A DNA stretch of 64,000 nt, from contig JAPNXP010000001.1 in the NCBI GenBank assembly GCA_028753945.1, positions 5,012,501 to 5,076,500 on the forward strand, written 5' to 3'. How positions within the stretch are numbered: the first letter of the stretch is position 1; every line of letters begins with the position of its first letter. This DNA is from Hexactinellida sp. DTS-2022 (taxonomy: Eukaryota > Porifera > Hexactinellida). The notes beneath the pieces were generated by a model. The model saw nothing but the letters and a program-made list of their open reading frames with translations, was not told the origin of the DNA and did no database searches. This document shows, piece after piece, positions 23,015 to 33,202 of the stretch. The translations under genes were made by a program, and so were the position numbers.

Positions 23015-24394
23015 GTGATGCTTAAATATAATATTTTGCTGTGTTTCCTGGGGTATTTTATATGGACAGTACATTCCATACAAGTCAAGATGGTACCTGA
23101 ATATTTCTGGGGATTTCACCAAGGAGGAGATTTTACAGAGAAGTGTAATATGTCATGTGTGTTAGCAGAGAACCCACCTCAACCAGATGCCGCATTTTTC
23201 AGGTCAATGGGTAATGGGCATGTTACTGAAGCAATAAATTATGAAACCAACATTCCAATAAAAATCCTGGGCTCCTGGGAACCTCAACACTACTACCCAT
23301 TGCATAAAATCCATTATTTGAACCAGTTCTTCCAGGGCACAGCACTCCTTGATTGGACATCAGATGTGCCATGGCTCATGATAATAAATATGGATGAAAT
23401 TAAGACGGTTGAGATGCCAGAAAATCCAGCACCAAAAGTTACGTTCGTGGCTAGGAATTGCGATCCAATGAACAATCGTATGGACTATGTGAAGGCCATT
23501 GATAAGTTGATTGGCGTGGTAGCAATGAGCAGCTGTTATCACAACACACCATGGCCACAATGTGAGGGAAGAGAGTGCACTAAGGTAGAAGCGATTCGAG
23601 GCTATAAAATCCATCTCGCATTTGAAAATGGCAACTCACGAAATTTTGTGACTGACAAAATCTACCAAGCATTTAAGGCTGGAGTACTGCCTGTGTGGAT
23701 GGGGACACAAGACATTGCACAGGCTGTGCCTAAAGGCTCCTACATCGACGTAGCAAATTTCGCTTCCCCTGACGAAGTAGCTCAGTATCTTGTAAAGGTT
23801 TTGTTTGATGATGATCTCTATCAGAGCTACTTTGAATGGAAGGGGAAACCCTTTGATAAGGAGTTTGTGGATAGGTTTAGAGTTCTATGGTCAGTTCCGT
23901 TTGAGTGCAGAATGTGCAGATACATTGAGGCTCTGCAGAATGGTTGGGAATGGGACCAAATAAAACAAGCTTCCATTATTCCTGAAGCTAATCCAATCGA
24001 AAATAGTGATGAGAAAGCGCCACTTGAAAATAGTGATGAGAAAGCTCCACTTGAAAATAGTGATAAGAAAGTTCCCATTGAAATTAGTGAAAACAAATCC
24101 TCAATTGAAAACAGTCATGAGAAAGTTTTTATTGAAAATAACGATTATGAAACTCGAATTGAAAATAATTATGAAAAAGTTTCTGTTAAAAATAACGAAG
24201 ATAAATTAGAAAAACTAAAAAATCACATTCAACAACAACCCATCACTCCTTTATTAATTGGCCCCTACCGAACTCAATTCAATGACCCAAGTGGTTTATA
24301 CTTGTACATGCTAATCTTACTCCTTGTTTTGACTCTAATACTCGTATTCAAGAAATCAATCATTAAGTTATCCAAGCGATCTTTTCTGATATGA
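23015..24394 (+). CDS. GT10-family alpha-1,3-fucosyltransferase-like protein
   Basis: This is a single-exon 459-residue protein predicted to transfer fucose from GDP-fucose to N-glycans or other acceptors in the Golgi/ER lumen. Residues 5-20 are a hydrophobic signal or anchor. The catalytic region resembles Glyco_transf_10: RNCDPMNNRMDYV near residue 146, and the donor-binding block from residue 198 (KIHLAFENGNSRNFVTDKIY, then AGVLPVWMGT and YFEWKGKPF). After residue 330 comes a hydrophilic, repetitive tail of about seven units like LENSDEKAP. A second hydrophobic segment lies at about 427-446, followed by basic residues (KKSIIKLSKR). Most family members have only an N-terminal anchor, so the C-terminal membrane segment is unusual. 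The ATG is the first of two (MM). There are no frameshifts, so the gene is probably functional. The exact linkage cannot be told. Confidence 0.88.
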   Translation: MMLKYNILLCFLGYFIWTVHSIQVKMVPEYFWGFHQGGDFTEKCNMSCVLAENPPQPDAAFFRSMGNGHVTEAINYETNIPIKILGSWEPQHYYPLHKIHYLNQFFQGTALLDWTSDVPWLMIINMDEIKTVEMPENPAPKVTFVARNCDPMNNRMDYVKAIDKLIGVVAMSSCYHNTPWPQCEGRECTKVEAIRGYKIHLAFENGNSRNFVTDKIYQAFKAGVLPVWMGTQDIAQAVPKGSYIDVANFASPDEVAQYLVKVLFDDDLYQSYFEWKGKPFDKEFVDRFRVLWSVPFECRMCRYIEALQNGWEWDQIKQASIIPEANPIENSDEKAPLENSDEKAPLENSDKKVPIEISENKSSIENSHEKVFIENNDYETRIENNYEKVSVKNNEDKLEKLKNHIQQQPITPLLIGPYRTQFNDPSGLYLYMLILLLVLTLILVFKKSIIKLSKRSFLI

Positions 24395-25500
24395 CTTTAC
24401 ATTACTTCTTACCATTCAACTCTTTTCATTTGTTATTTAAAATATGTAATTAGCTATTTTTTTTATATTAGGTTTTACCTATTTATCGGTATCACTTATT
24501 ATAATTTCAATTTTATTTTATAAGACCAGTTATTAATCTGTAATTCCTAGTTTTGTATTAAAACATGTGTCATGATGAATTATATTCGTTAAATTAGAAC
24601 CTTAATTCGCGAAATTTTATAAATACCACTTATTTAATACTCTATTTTTCACAGTCTTAGGGTTTTCTTTAAAATTTGTCATATTTCATGGTGTTCATTG
24701 GGGATAACTGTTACGAATAAATGCATATTCATATCGGACACCATAAGAACGATGCATTATTCCAATCAGTGGCCTAGCTTATGATTTTCCCACCCGATGC
24801 GGATGTATTCCAGCTCCAGTCGCCCATCAACTAATATATCATATCATATATATTATATAACATAGATGCCCTGGGGTCCAAGGTATAAATAGAAAAAAAC
24901 CACTTTCAATTGAAATTCACTTATATTTCACTTTCACTTTTACTTTCAATTGGCAACTAAGTGTTTTAACTTAAATTACCATTATCAATGCTTTAGCTTT
25001 TGTGAGTAATTGTGAGTGGTAATACTCGTTAGTTTGTGCAACTAAACTGTAACAATTAATGCACAAAGGGATAAATTAATTTCACTATATTAAGAAAATA
25101 TTTCTTCGAGCCTTCTAGAAATGTCTGTGTAAATGAACCAATGTCCGTCAAATTCTTGACACAAGTCCAAGGACTTGTCTAGACTAGTTGGCAGGTATTC
25201 TTATTGATGTATCTCTTCAGATAATAAATTTTATGTACTCGTTTAAACTATTGACTAGATCTAATTGAATTGGTACTTGGGTTTACAAAAACAATACCCG
25301 CAGCTAGGAAACATTACTTTATGAACGTACTTAATGCAAAAAACATGTCAAATTGGAATAGAACTACACAACTACACTAACAAGCCAAAATATTTGAACA
25401 TTAGGAATTTTAATGCAGATAAAATATACGTCTTGTACCTTATTAACGGCTGTTTAAACTACTCTAAAATGACTATAAATTTCCTACTATACTAGTTATA
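24395..25500. other. intergenic, no gene recognised
   Basis: AT-rich sequence downstream of the fucosyltransferase. A possible polyadenylation hexamer aataaa is near 24715. The stretch near 24865-24965 (gtataaatagaaaaa, then runs of tttcaa and ttcactttc) resembles a stretch near 39595-39690, so a diverged repeat may be present. Confidence 0.4.
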
Positions 25501-25504
25501 ATAA

Positions 25505-25800
25505 AAAAATCCAAATTGCAACTGTGCCGAGATATGTTCCTTTGGAGGCACATTATTTTGGTGGATGCATCCAAAGGAAAATGCTGTCAGCACAGCTGCA
25601 ATTTTTGATTATTTTTAGCCATGTCATGAACGCCTCAAGGTGTTTAGATCCATTTATCAAGTTGTTACGGTAAAGGAACGATTGATAAATTAAAGTATGT
25701 TTCTTGAATATAATTTAATTATGTATAGATAATAAATTCTATAAATAGGTAATTATTTTTGCAATGTAATCCACGGTGAGGGAGTTAAGTCAAAAACTCC
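25505..25800 (+). repeat. R1 dispersed copy with diverged hairpin
   Basis: The hairpin core at 25505-25618 is followed by R1 sequence (gccatgtcatgaacgcctca, then a diverged tgtaatccacggtga). The loop is shorter than in the array. Confidence 0.75.
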
Positions 25801-26230
25801 TCACAGACGGGATGGGAGTGTGCTTCTTCTGGTTGATTTTCAAACCTTGAATAGTATTGCATTGTAGATACAAGGAAGGATTTAAATATAATTCAAATTA
25901 CATTTCATCTTAGTTTAATATAATTTAAATTTAATTAATTGTACTACGTGGCTCCACCAGACAATGACGTATCTTTGTATAGTGCTTGTCATATACTCAT
26001 AGGCGTAGAGTATGACGGGGCGGCCGGGGCACGCCCCGTCAGCTAGGATGCATTACGGGGCGGAGGTTTCTTCGCCCCGTCAGCTTTCTGTTAAAGATTT
26101 CGCAAAATATATACTATGTACAGAGTATGAAATCATGACTATTTCAATCAAGAATGACTATACTTTCCGGCTATTTTATCAATAATTTACTTTACGAGTA
26201 TACCAATTGTGGACTCCCGCTTAATGGGCG
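25801..26230. other. non-coding stretch with partial hAT-like GC-rich segment
   Basis: A segment beginning cataggcgtagagtatgacg near 25997 and rich in cggggcg looks like one end of a hAT MITE. The matching inverted end was not found. No gene is recognised. Confidence 0.35.
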
Positions 26231-27050
26231 TAGAGATCTCCTACAAACGATTTGATATCGTAATCTAGGTGCCAGTTTCGCAACAGAAAACTGCTCAGAT
26301 GTATACAAAAGCCTCAAGTCCTACAAAATATATAATAAAGTTTAAGCTCATACTTATGTACGAGTTACAAGTACCTGAAACGTAGCCTTTGATAATCTTG
26401 CTGGATAATTAGAATGTAGAATATCTTCGAAGTTTAGAAATATATTAGTACAAGCATGATCCTTTTGATTGATCCAATTGTTCCTGATTGTCTTGATAAT
26501 GTGCACGAATCGAAAATTAAGTAGAGAGACCGCTCACAATTATTTGGATGCGGCACCCAGGGAATAAGTTGCTTCCATCACCAAGGACTTTGAAAAGGTG
26601 CAAATTGAGCGGATAATTCTCTGAGATAATTACATCAACAAAAGGTCACAGACTCACAGTGTTTAACATCTCTAATAATTTGTTGTGTAATAGGAAGTAG
26701 GTCTGAACAGGCTTTCATCCAGGCAAAATTTTCCGCGCGCCTAGATTAAGTTTGAGTTCGCTCACACGCGCCTAAAATACTCAATTTGTATTACGTCTAT
26801 GGGAGCATCTCTGGATTTTCGCGCGCCTAGAAAATCTTCTTCCAAAATTATGCTCCTAGAGGCGCGTCGCGCACACCTACATGAAACCCTGGGTCTGAAG
26901 CTTTTGGATTTGCTATCGGGAGCAAGCGAACTACTGTAGACCACTTCTTACATAAGCTGGTAACCATTTAACAGAGGATATTCTTTGCAGGTATTAACGA
27001 GTGAGAGGTAGTTGCGCTACAATCAGCAGTGCCAAAGAACTTCCCACCTA
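26231..27050 (-). pseudogene. DDE-type (P-element/THAP9-like) transposase fragment
   Basis: The minus-strand frames give, in order, LPIANPKASDLLPITQQIIR, VIISENYPLNLHLFKVLG, FVHIIKTIRNNWINQKD and, after a GT-AG intron (26375 to 26321), DLRLLYTSEQFSVAKLAPRL. The run with DFVHIIK-IRNNW and the following L-Y-E motif resemble P-element/THAP9-like transposases as remembered. Damage includes an in-frame TAA near 26965, frameshifts near 26620 and 26530, and a hAT MITE at 26708-26891. The N-terminal part is missing. Confidence 0.5.
26708..26891. mobile_element. hAT MITE with gcgcgcc interior
   Basis: The ends are caggctttcatccagg and cctacatgaaaccctg, with target duplication ggtctgaa (26700-26707 and 26892-26899). 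Removing it and one duplication rejoins the transposase frame as KASDLLPITQQ. Confidence 0.9.
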
Positions 27051-27081
27051 AGCAAAATAGATTGAATAGTGAATACTACTA

Positions 27082-27275
27082 CAGTCAGGTCTGCTTATTA
27101 TGAACAAGATTTCGTCTGCTTAATATGAAGATTTTTTATTATGAACAAACCCTACGGTCCCAATTTAACAATTTACATAGGGTTTGTATTAAGTTGAGTT
27201 CGCTTATTATGAAGTCTCTCTATTATGAACACAATTTTTGGTCCCTTGAATGTTCATAATAAAAGAACCTGACTG
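27082..27275. mobile_element. Tigger/pogo MITE
   Basis: The ends cagtcaggtctgcttattat and a matching inverse ending gaacctgactg are flanked by TA (27080-27081 and 27276-27277). Internal copies of cttattatgaac lie in both orientations. Confidence 0.85.
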
Positions 27276-27827
27276 TATATAGAAAATGACATACAAACGT
27301 ACTTTTATATGTAACGTTGGCTTTTACATGAATTTCATCCATATTAAGGGAGAGATGACGTTCAAATTGAGTAAAGCGTGACCTACGTTATATAAGGCCT
27401 ATGCACCAACTTTGTGAAACTGGACCATGGGTTAAAGGAAGGCTATTGATAAAATAGGTTATTTATCGTTATCTAAATAACTAGTACCTCATAAATGTTC
27501 TATAACTATATAGGAAAATGGTATCAAGGTATACATAGCACCCTTCAGAATTGAGCTATGTCATCATCTGATTACGTAATCGCTAATTTTGGTGGGTATT
27601 ATCGTGTTTTTATAGCCTACTTTAAACATAGTTTGACGCGTAATAAATGTTCAAAGTTGGAACATGATGATGCCCATAACTAGTTAAATGAAATCTATCG
27701 AAATTATAAATGGAATGTTGACACATTCCCGGTTGCCAGGGAAATGAATATTTCCTAAAATGAGCCATAACTCAAAAACTATCGATTTTATGTAAACTAG
27801 GCTAGTACTGATCTATCCGCAATAGGT

Positions 27828-28063
27828 CAGAGACGGAACCGGTCGGGTCTGACCGGCACCGGTCGACCGGTCGGGTCGGGTCGGGTCGGAACCTTGACCG
27901 GCCGGTCGAACCCTGACCGACCGGTCGAGATCTCTATATGTTCTATTCGATATCATAATATCATAATTTATTTTCTATTATTATAAATTATTGCTAGCTA
28001 TGATTGACCGGTCGACCGGCCGGTCGGGTCGGGTCATGAAAATCCCGACCGGTTCCATCTCTG
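27828..28063. mobile_element. hAT MITE (cagagacggaaccgg family), second copy
   Basis: Its ends match those of the element at 18266-18504. The target duplication is caataggt (27820-27827 and 28064-28071). It lies in the left arm of the large inverted repeat and is absent from the right arm, so it post-dates that repeat. Confidence 0.92.
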
Positions 28064-28558
28064 CAATAGGTAACTTCCGATTCATTGATAATACATTATG
28101 TATGCAGTATGCCTAACTACAATAATTTTTGAGATAATGAGTGTATTACCTCATAAGGAATTAAGTGCTAATTATCTTATTATCTCAAAAATTATTGTAG
28201 TTAGGCATACATAATGTATTATCAATGAATCGGAAGTTACCTATTGCGGATAGATCAGTACTAGCCTAGTTTACATAAAATCGATAGTTTTTGTGTTATG
28301 GCTCATTTTAGGAAATATTCATTTCCCTGGAAACCGAGGAATGTGTCAACATTCCATTAATAATTTCGAAAGATTTCATTTAACTAGTTATGGGCATCAC
28401 CATGTTCCAATTTTGAACATTTATAATGCGTCTAACTATGTTTAAAGTAGGCTATAAAAACACGATAATACCACCAAAATTAGCGATTGCGTAATCAGAT
28501 GATGACATAGCTCATTCTGAAGGGTGCTATATATACCTTGATACCATTTTCCTATATA

Positions 28559-29173
28559 CAGTAGAGCCTCTGAACAACGGACACCTTGGGACCGGAACCG
28601 TTGTCCGTTATTTAGAGGTTGCTTTTCTATTAGACATATGGTAAATAAATAAATCCGTGCCACGAGGGTTGTCCGTTATTTAGAGTTTGTCCGCTATTTG
28701 GGTCAGAGTTGGAATCGGGTCCACTTTTCAGAACCCGACCCGACCCGAACCCGACGATATTCAACCCGAACCCGACCCGAACCCGACGATCTTCAACCCG
28801 AACCCGACCCGAACCCGAAGTGTATATAAGTGTAGATATTAACTGAAATTCCTCTAAAATATATGTTCTGTTGACATTTCAAATAATATTAGTCAAACAA
28901 GTATGGGTTAATAATATTTATCCCATAAATGTCCTTATGAGGCCATTTCATTAAAGTTCCATATATTGTTTCTATTGTAAATATAATCTTTCAAAAAATA
29001 GAATTAAATGATTGAATTTAAAATAATTACGCACAAAGTTCGAACTGATCAACTTCGAACCCGAACCCGACCCGAACCCGACCCGACCCGAGAAACCCGA
29101 ATCCGACCCGACCCGAGAAACCCGAACCCGATTCCAACTCTGATTTGGGTGTCCGTTATGGGAGGTTCCACTG
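28559..29173. mobile_element. Tigger/pogo MITE, itself interrupted
   Basis: The ends are cagtagagcctctgaacaac and a matching inverse ending ggaggttccactg, flanked by TA. It lies in the right arm of the inverted repeat, and the left arm shows the empty site (ctataactatatagg). Confidence 0.82.
28704..29142. mobile_element. hAT MITE nested in Tigger MITE
   Basis: The ends cagagttggaatcgggt and cccgattccaactctg, with acccgacccga repeats inside, carry the duplication atttgggt (28696-28703 and 29143-29150). Confidence 0.92.
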
Positions 29174-29248
29174 TAGTTATAGAACATTTATGAGGTCTAT
29201 CACTACTAGTTATTTAGATAACGATAAATAACCTATTTATCAATAGCG

Positions 29249-30206
29249 CACTGGCGCCCAACTTGCCATTCTGGGATGGGGCCCCCATCTCGAGATTTTT
29301 CCTGGGATGGGAATGTATGGATTCCCATCCCGAGAATCTGTCGAATGGAGGAAATCTGCGATTACTTACAAACACAATTAAGGAGATGGAATGTCGATTT
29401 CAGGAAATCAACTATGGCAACATTTAATCTATTACTATTTCTAAATATACTGTAAGATGCTATCTATCCAAATCCGAAAGAAAAATTTAATTCTGACATT
29501 TCTTTAACCTTTTGACGCCACTAGAGGTCAAAATCGCAGACATTTTGTAAAAAATAATCCGCAAAATTTCCTGGGAGTGACCTTTGAATACCATAGCATA
29601 TCTCAAAATGCATAAGTCGTGGAGCGAAATCTTTCCCTAAAAATGATCCTTATTAGTTGTTCTTGTGATTATGCCGTGTCGATTTTCAACTTTAATACAA
29701 AGTTATAGAGTTAATAATTATATAATGCCAAAATTCTCATAAAATCGAGTTATTATTTGAAAATCTATAGAATAAAGAATTTAATCTATATCGTAAATTC
29801 TGTGCGGCATAATTACTTCTAATAATATTGTAGTGTTAAACTTGCACTTATAATAGAACTTCCGCCAAATAGAGTAAATAGCTAGAATTTATATTGACGA
29901 GTATGGATTCATTATTAGGCTATTTTAAACTATTGATATCTAATTTAAATTTTAAATTTAGAGAATTGTGGTTATGCTGTTATATATAACATAGGCGTAG
30001 CACGCGGTCCGGCTGGTCCGGCAATGGCCGGACCAGTTTTAATTTATTCTACTATATTATATAGGAGGGTCCGGTTATGGCCGGACCACTTTAACTGTTT
30101 GGCCGGAGAGTTTTCAAAGCCGTGCGACGCCCGTGTTTTCCTATTAAATATTAGCACAAATCAAGTGAGTCCCCATCCCGACATTTTGGAAACTTGGGCG
30201 CCACTG
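29249..30206. mobile_element. hAT-like element in right arm of inverted repeat
   Basis: The ends are cactggcgcccaacttgcca, then gggatgggg, and the inverse ending gggcgccactg. The tagc at the junctions is repeated, but a full 8-bp duplication is not convincing. The interior is AT-rich, without a gene, and holds a second element at about 29990-30135. The left arm shows the uninterrupted site. Confidence 0.72.
29990..30135. mobile_element. hAT-like MITE (tggccgg family)
   Basis: The ends cataggcgtagcacgcggtc and a diverged inverse ending gcgacgcccgtg enclose ggccggacca repeats. A relative in the opposite orientation lies at 57392-57528. No target duplication is apparent. Confidence 0.6.
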
Positions 30207-30300
30207 TAGCCTCCTTTAATCCATGGTCCAGTTTCACAAAGTTGGTGCATAGGCCTTATATAACGTAGGTCACGTTGAGGCGCATGCACTAGTCAGAATT

Positions 30301-30520
30301 TCGATGTTGTCACAAGTCAGAATGTTTTTTTGGACAATTGTCACAAGTCAGAATAGTTTTTTGGACAATTGTCACAAGTCAGAATAGTTTTTTGGACAGT
30401 CGTCACAAGTCAGAATGTTTTTTTGGACTGTTGTCACAAGTCAGAATAGTTTTTTGGACTGTTGTCACAAGTCAGAATAGTTTGTTTGGACTGTTGTCAC
30501 AAGTCAGAATAGTTTTTCCA
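30301..30520 (+). repeat. MULE left subterminal repeat array
   Basis: About seven units of roughly 31-33 bp contain gttgtcacaagtcagaat followed by a T-rich spacer and ggac. Such arrays may bind transposase, which is an inference. Confidence 0.85.
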
Positions 30521-30780
30521 TTGTTGTCACCACAGTTCTCACTTTTAAGAATCCTCAATTACTTTTATTTCTTCGATTTAATTTTCACACTTGTAGATAC
30601 AATTCATGTTATATAATTTCATCACTTCTGATACATTTGGAGACTATTCGTTATTGTCACTGAAATTAGGCCGATTTCTGAACTCTAATCGTAGGCACTA
30701 TATAATAGATATATGAATTTTAAGTTTTTTAAACGAATATTGAATACACTTTACAAGAGTACAAACGTCGTGAAGGAAAA

Positions 30781-31800
30781 GTGTTTACAACTTCAGATGG
30801 ACATAAATATATTCGGTCAAAAATCACTGAAAAATATGTTTACCTGAAATGCGCTTTATTTAGACAGAATAATTGCAAGGGAACTAGCAGACTAAATCGG
30901 GAAACTGAATTAATTACTCCATTAACACGGCACCATCACAGTAATGAAGATTATCAATCAAATATATTTGATCTAAAGACAAAATGTAAAACCCTTGCCA
31001 AACACACACAAACAATTTGAGGAAAGTATTTAACGATGCAACAAGAACAGATCCATCTGCTCATGATATATCTTTCGAAGAATGTGAAGCTGCAATGTAT
31101 CGTGCAAGGAGGACTTCGCAACCAAAAATACCTTAATTAGCTTCCGAATTCTCTGAGATGTTATCAACTACACCTTTGGGTGATTATCACAAATTCACTG
31201 TCACGCGTAATGGCCAAATAGGAGTGGTTTTCTTTTCCGACCAAATGAAAACTTTCATGTCTGAAGTTACTAACATACAGTTTGATGGTACTTTTTTACA
31301 GTGCCTGTTCAATTCTTCCAACTTTGGACTATATTTGTGTCTGTCGGAAGAAACACTTTACCAGCAATTCACTGCCTGTTGACTGCAAAGAATCAAGAGT
31401 TATATCAAGCTGTTTTAGAAAGCCTCAAAGAAAATATCCCTCTATTTACACCCATCGCATCCATTTCCAATTGGGAACCGGCAGCAAGGATGCTTTTAGA
31501 GAAATTCATCCCCAAATGAGGATTTTTGGATGTTGGTTCCATTATACCCAGCGAATTTGGGGATAAACACAAAAGCTTGGGCTTAGCCAAGAGTTTAAGG
31601 ACAAACCACAAGTTGCAAATTTTATCCGAAATCTAATGGCCTTACCTTTTCTACCTGCTGCTCTCATTAATTCTTCCTTTACCTTCCTCGAGCTGCCTTC
31701 ATTGGATAATATTACAAAGATGAAACTTGACAGACTAGCGAAATATTTTAAAAAGCGTTGGCTGAACCAAATTTCCTCAGAAGAACTTTCTATTTGAATT
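30781..31800 (+). pseudogene. MULE transposase with FLYWCH-type zinc finger, frameshifted
   Basis: The opening ORF (30781-31017) looks like a FLYWCH finger: DGHKYIRSK, then YLKC, NNCKGTSRL and a terminal HHH. It ends in TGA. The following frames carry FDGTF near 31282, VPVQFFQLWTIFVSV and LPAIHCLLTAKNQELYQAVL from 31301 in another frame, and MRIFGCWFHYTQRIWG near 31517 in a third. These blocks match the DGT-F-VP, P-Y-L-K-Y and GC-FH-Q order of MULE DDE transposases. At least three frameshifts or stops show that it cannot be translated as one protein. Confidence 0.78.
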
Positions 31801-31852
31801 AGATATAGCAACGAATAATGCTGACGAAAGCTATCATTCAAAGCTGAAAACA

Positions 31853-32347
31853 ATGATAAAAACTTGCCATCCAAGAATATGGACGTTTTTTGATACAATA
31901 AACGAGGTTATTCAAGATACCGACAATGAAATAGGTCGCTTACGTCTCGGAAAAGAAATTACTAGGCAATGGAAAAGGAAAGCGATTAGAAACGATGATT
32001 GTCGGAGAATGCATAAACAAAAGTTAAGGGAAGGGATTTTTACTCCAATGGAATATGTTCAGGCTATCAGTCATACTATTGGTAAAATATCTATAGAGGA
32101 CAGTTACCATTCAAGCGATTCAGAATATTTTGGTAATGAAACTCCTTATCAAAGTCCTAATGAGAGTCTTAATCAAGGAAATAGTTGTGTCGTTTGTCTC
32201 TCTCCACGAGCAACAACTTGGATTTTTATGCCATGTCGCCATGCAAGTTGTTGTTCAAGCTGTAGCCAACAAATTGTAGAGTTGGGACAACCTTGTCCAA
32301 TTTGTCGATCAAATATCGAAACTCGATTTGAAATATTTACTTCATAA
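31853..32347 (+). CDS. C-terminal MULE segment with RING-HC finger
   Basis: The 164-residue frame begins in the C-terminal part of the transposase (KTCHPRIWTFFDTINEVIQD, then RQWKRK). It ends in a C3HC4 RING: CVVC at about residue 112, then C, MPCRHASCCSSC and CPICR. RING fingers of this kind are usually E3 ubiquitin ligases. It lies inside the MULE, so it is cargo or the tail of the transposase rather than a separate host gene. Its own start codon is uncertain because the upstream frame is broken, so translation is doubtful. Confidence 0.65.
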   Translation: MIKTCHPRIWTFFDTINEVIQDTDNEIGRLRLGKEITRQWKRKAIRNDDCRRMHKQKLREGIFTPMEYVQAISHTIGKISIEDSYHSSDSEYFGNETPYQSPNESLNQGNSCVVCLSPRATTWIFMPCRHASCCSSCSQQIVELGQPCPICRSNIETRFEIFTS

Positions 32348-32519
32348 ATGGCAATCAATTCACTATCTTCCATCTTCAGTATCCATCCAACAAGCTATAA
32401 TTTCACTTTGTGTTTTTTCATACCTTTATCAATATTTCATTAAACAGTCATTATAATTACAACACGGAAAAAATTTCTCAGGGAAATGATGATTTTTAAA
32501 ATATTAATAATAATTCTCA

Positions 32520-32790
32520 CTTGTAACAACAATTTATAAAAACCATTCTGAATTGTGACAACAATTTATAAAACCATTCTCACTTGTAACAACAATTTGT
32601 AAAAACATTATGACTTGTGACAACAGTCCAAAAAAAACATTTTGACTTGTGACAACAGTCCAAAAAAAACATTCTGACTTGTGACAACAGTCCAAAAAAC
32701 TATTCTGACTTGTGACAATCGTCCAAAAAACTATTCTGACTTGTGACAACAGTCCATAAAAACATTCTTACTTGTGACAACTCCGAAATT
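32520..32790 (-). repeat. MULE right subterminal repeat array
   Basis: About eight units contain attctgacttgtgacaac, the complement of the left array, so the two ends of the element can pair. Confidence 0.85.
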
Positions 32791-32981
32791 CTGACTAGTG
32801 TAACTCCCCCGGTCACGTTCCATTGTAATTGCCATCCATGGTCCAGTAATTCACTAGAGTGCCATTGCCTTAGTATATAGATTTGCAATGCCCTATACAA
32901 ACATACAAATAACTCTGGTTGAATACTAATTAGTTTCTTGTTTAATGTAATATACCTCATAAAGTCATAATAATGCATATA

Positions 32982-33171
32982 CAGTAAACTCCGCTTAATA
33001 GAGCCACCGGTTAATCGGTTTCTCCGCTTAATCGGGTCAAAATTTCACAGGATTTATAGGACAGAATTACAGTTTGGCTTACAATATTTTCGGTTAATCT
33101 GTTTTTCCGCTTTAATCGGGTCAAAACAACCTGGTCCCGAGGTGGCTCTATTAATTAAGCGGAGTTGACTG
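32982..33171. mobile_element. Tigger/pogo MITE immediately upstream of WDR33 exon
   Basis: The ends cagtaaactccgcttaatag and a matching inverse ending cggagttgactg are flanked by TA (32980-32981 and 33172-33173). A close copy lies at 57688-57851. It ends 31 bp before the predicted splice acceptor of the WDR33 exon. Confidence 0.9.
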
Positions 33172-33202
33172 TAAGTACATTCCTCCCCCCCCCCCCCCGT
33201 AG

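Larger units (their letters stand above)
27378..30275. repeat. large inverted repeat (foldback), arms about 0.75 kb before insertions
   Basis: The left arm runs from cgtgacctacgttatataag at about 27378 to the centre near 28150. The right arm runs from there to about 30271 as the reverse complement, lengthened by insertions. The arms share taacttccgattcattgata, the block around gtaatcagatgatgacata and the block around ccatggtccagtttcacaaa. The centre has gcctaactacaataattttt in both orientations, with about 40 bp between. The outer arm end is also the target of the MULE at 30277. No coding capacity is seen. It may be a foldback transposon or a product of inverted duplication. Confidence 0.82.
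30277..32810 (+). mobile_element. Mutator-like element (MULE), full length, 9-bp target duplication
   Basis: The 9-bp repeat ggtcacgtt flanks the element (30268-30276 and 32811-32819). The terminal inverted repeats contain cactagtcagaatttcg at 30288 and its complement ending near 32801. Next to each terminus is a tandem array of about 30-bp units with gtcacaagtcagaat (left) and its complement (right). Between them lie the decayed transposase and the RING ORF, both on the plus strand. It inserted at the outer end of the right arm of the large inverted repeat. Confidence 0.88.

Noticed and set aside
23827-24096. 89-codon minus-strand frame inside the fucosyltransferase
   Set aside because: It is a shadow of the repetitive stalk-coding region.
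28972-29193. Overlapping frames rich in Arg/Pro or Gly/Ser
   Set aside because: They translate acccgacccga repeats of a hAT MITE.
31853-32347. RING ORF considered as a host IAP/E3 ligase gene
   Set aside because: It lies between the terminal repeats of a MULE and begins in transposase-like sequence.
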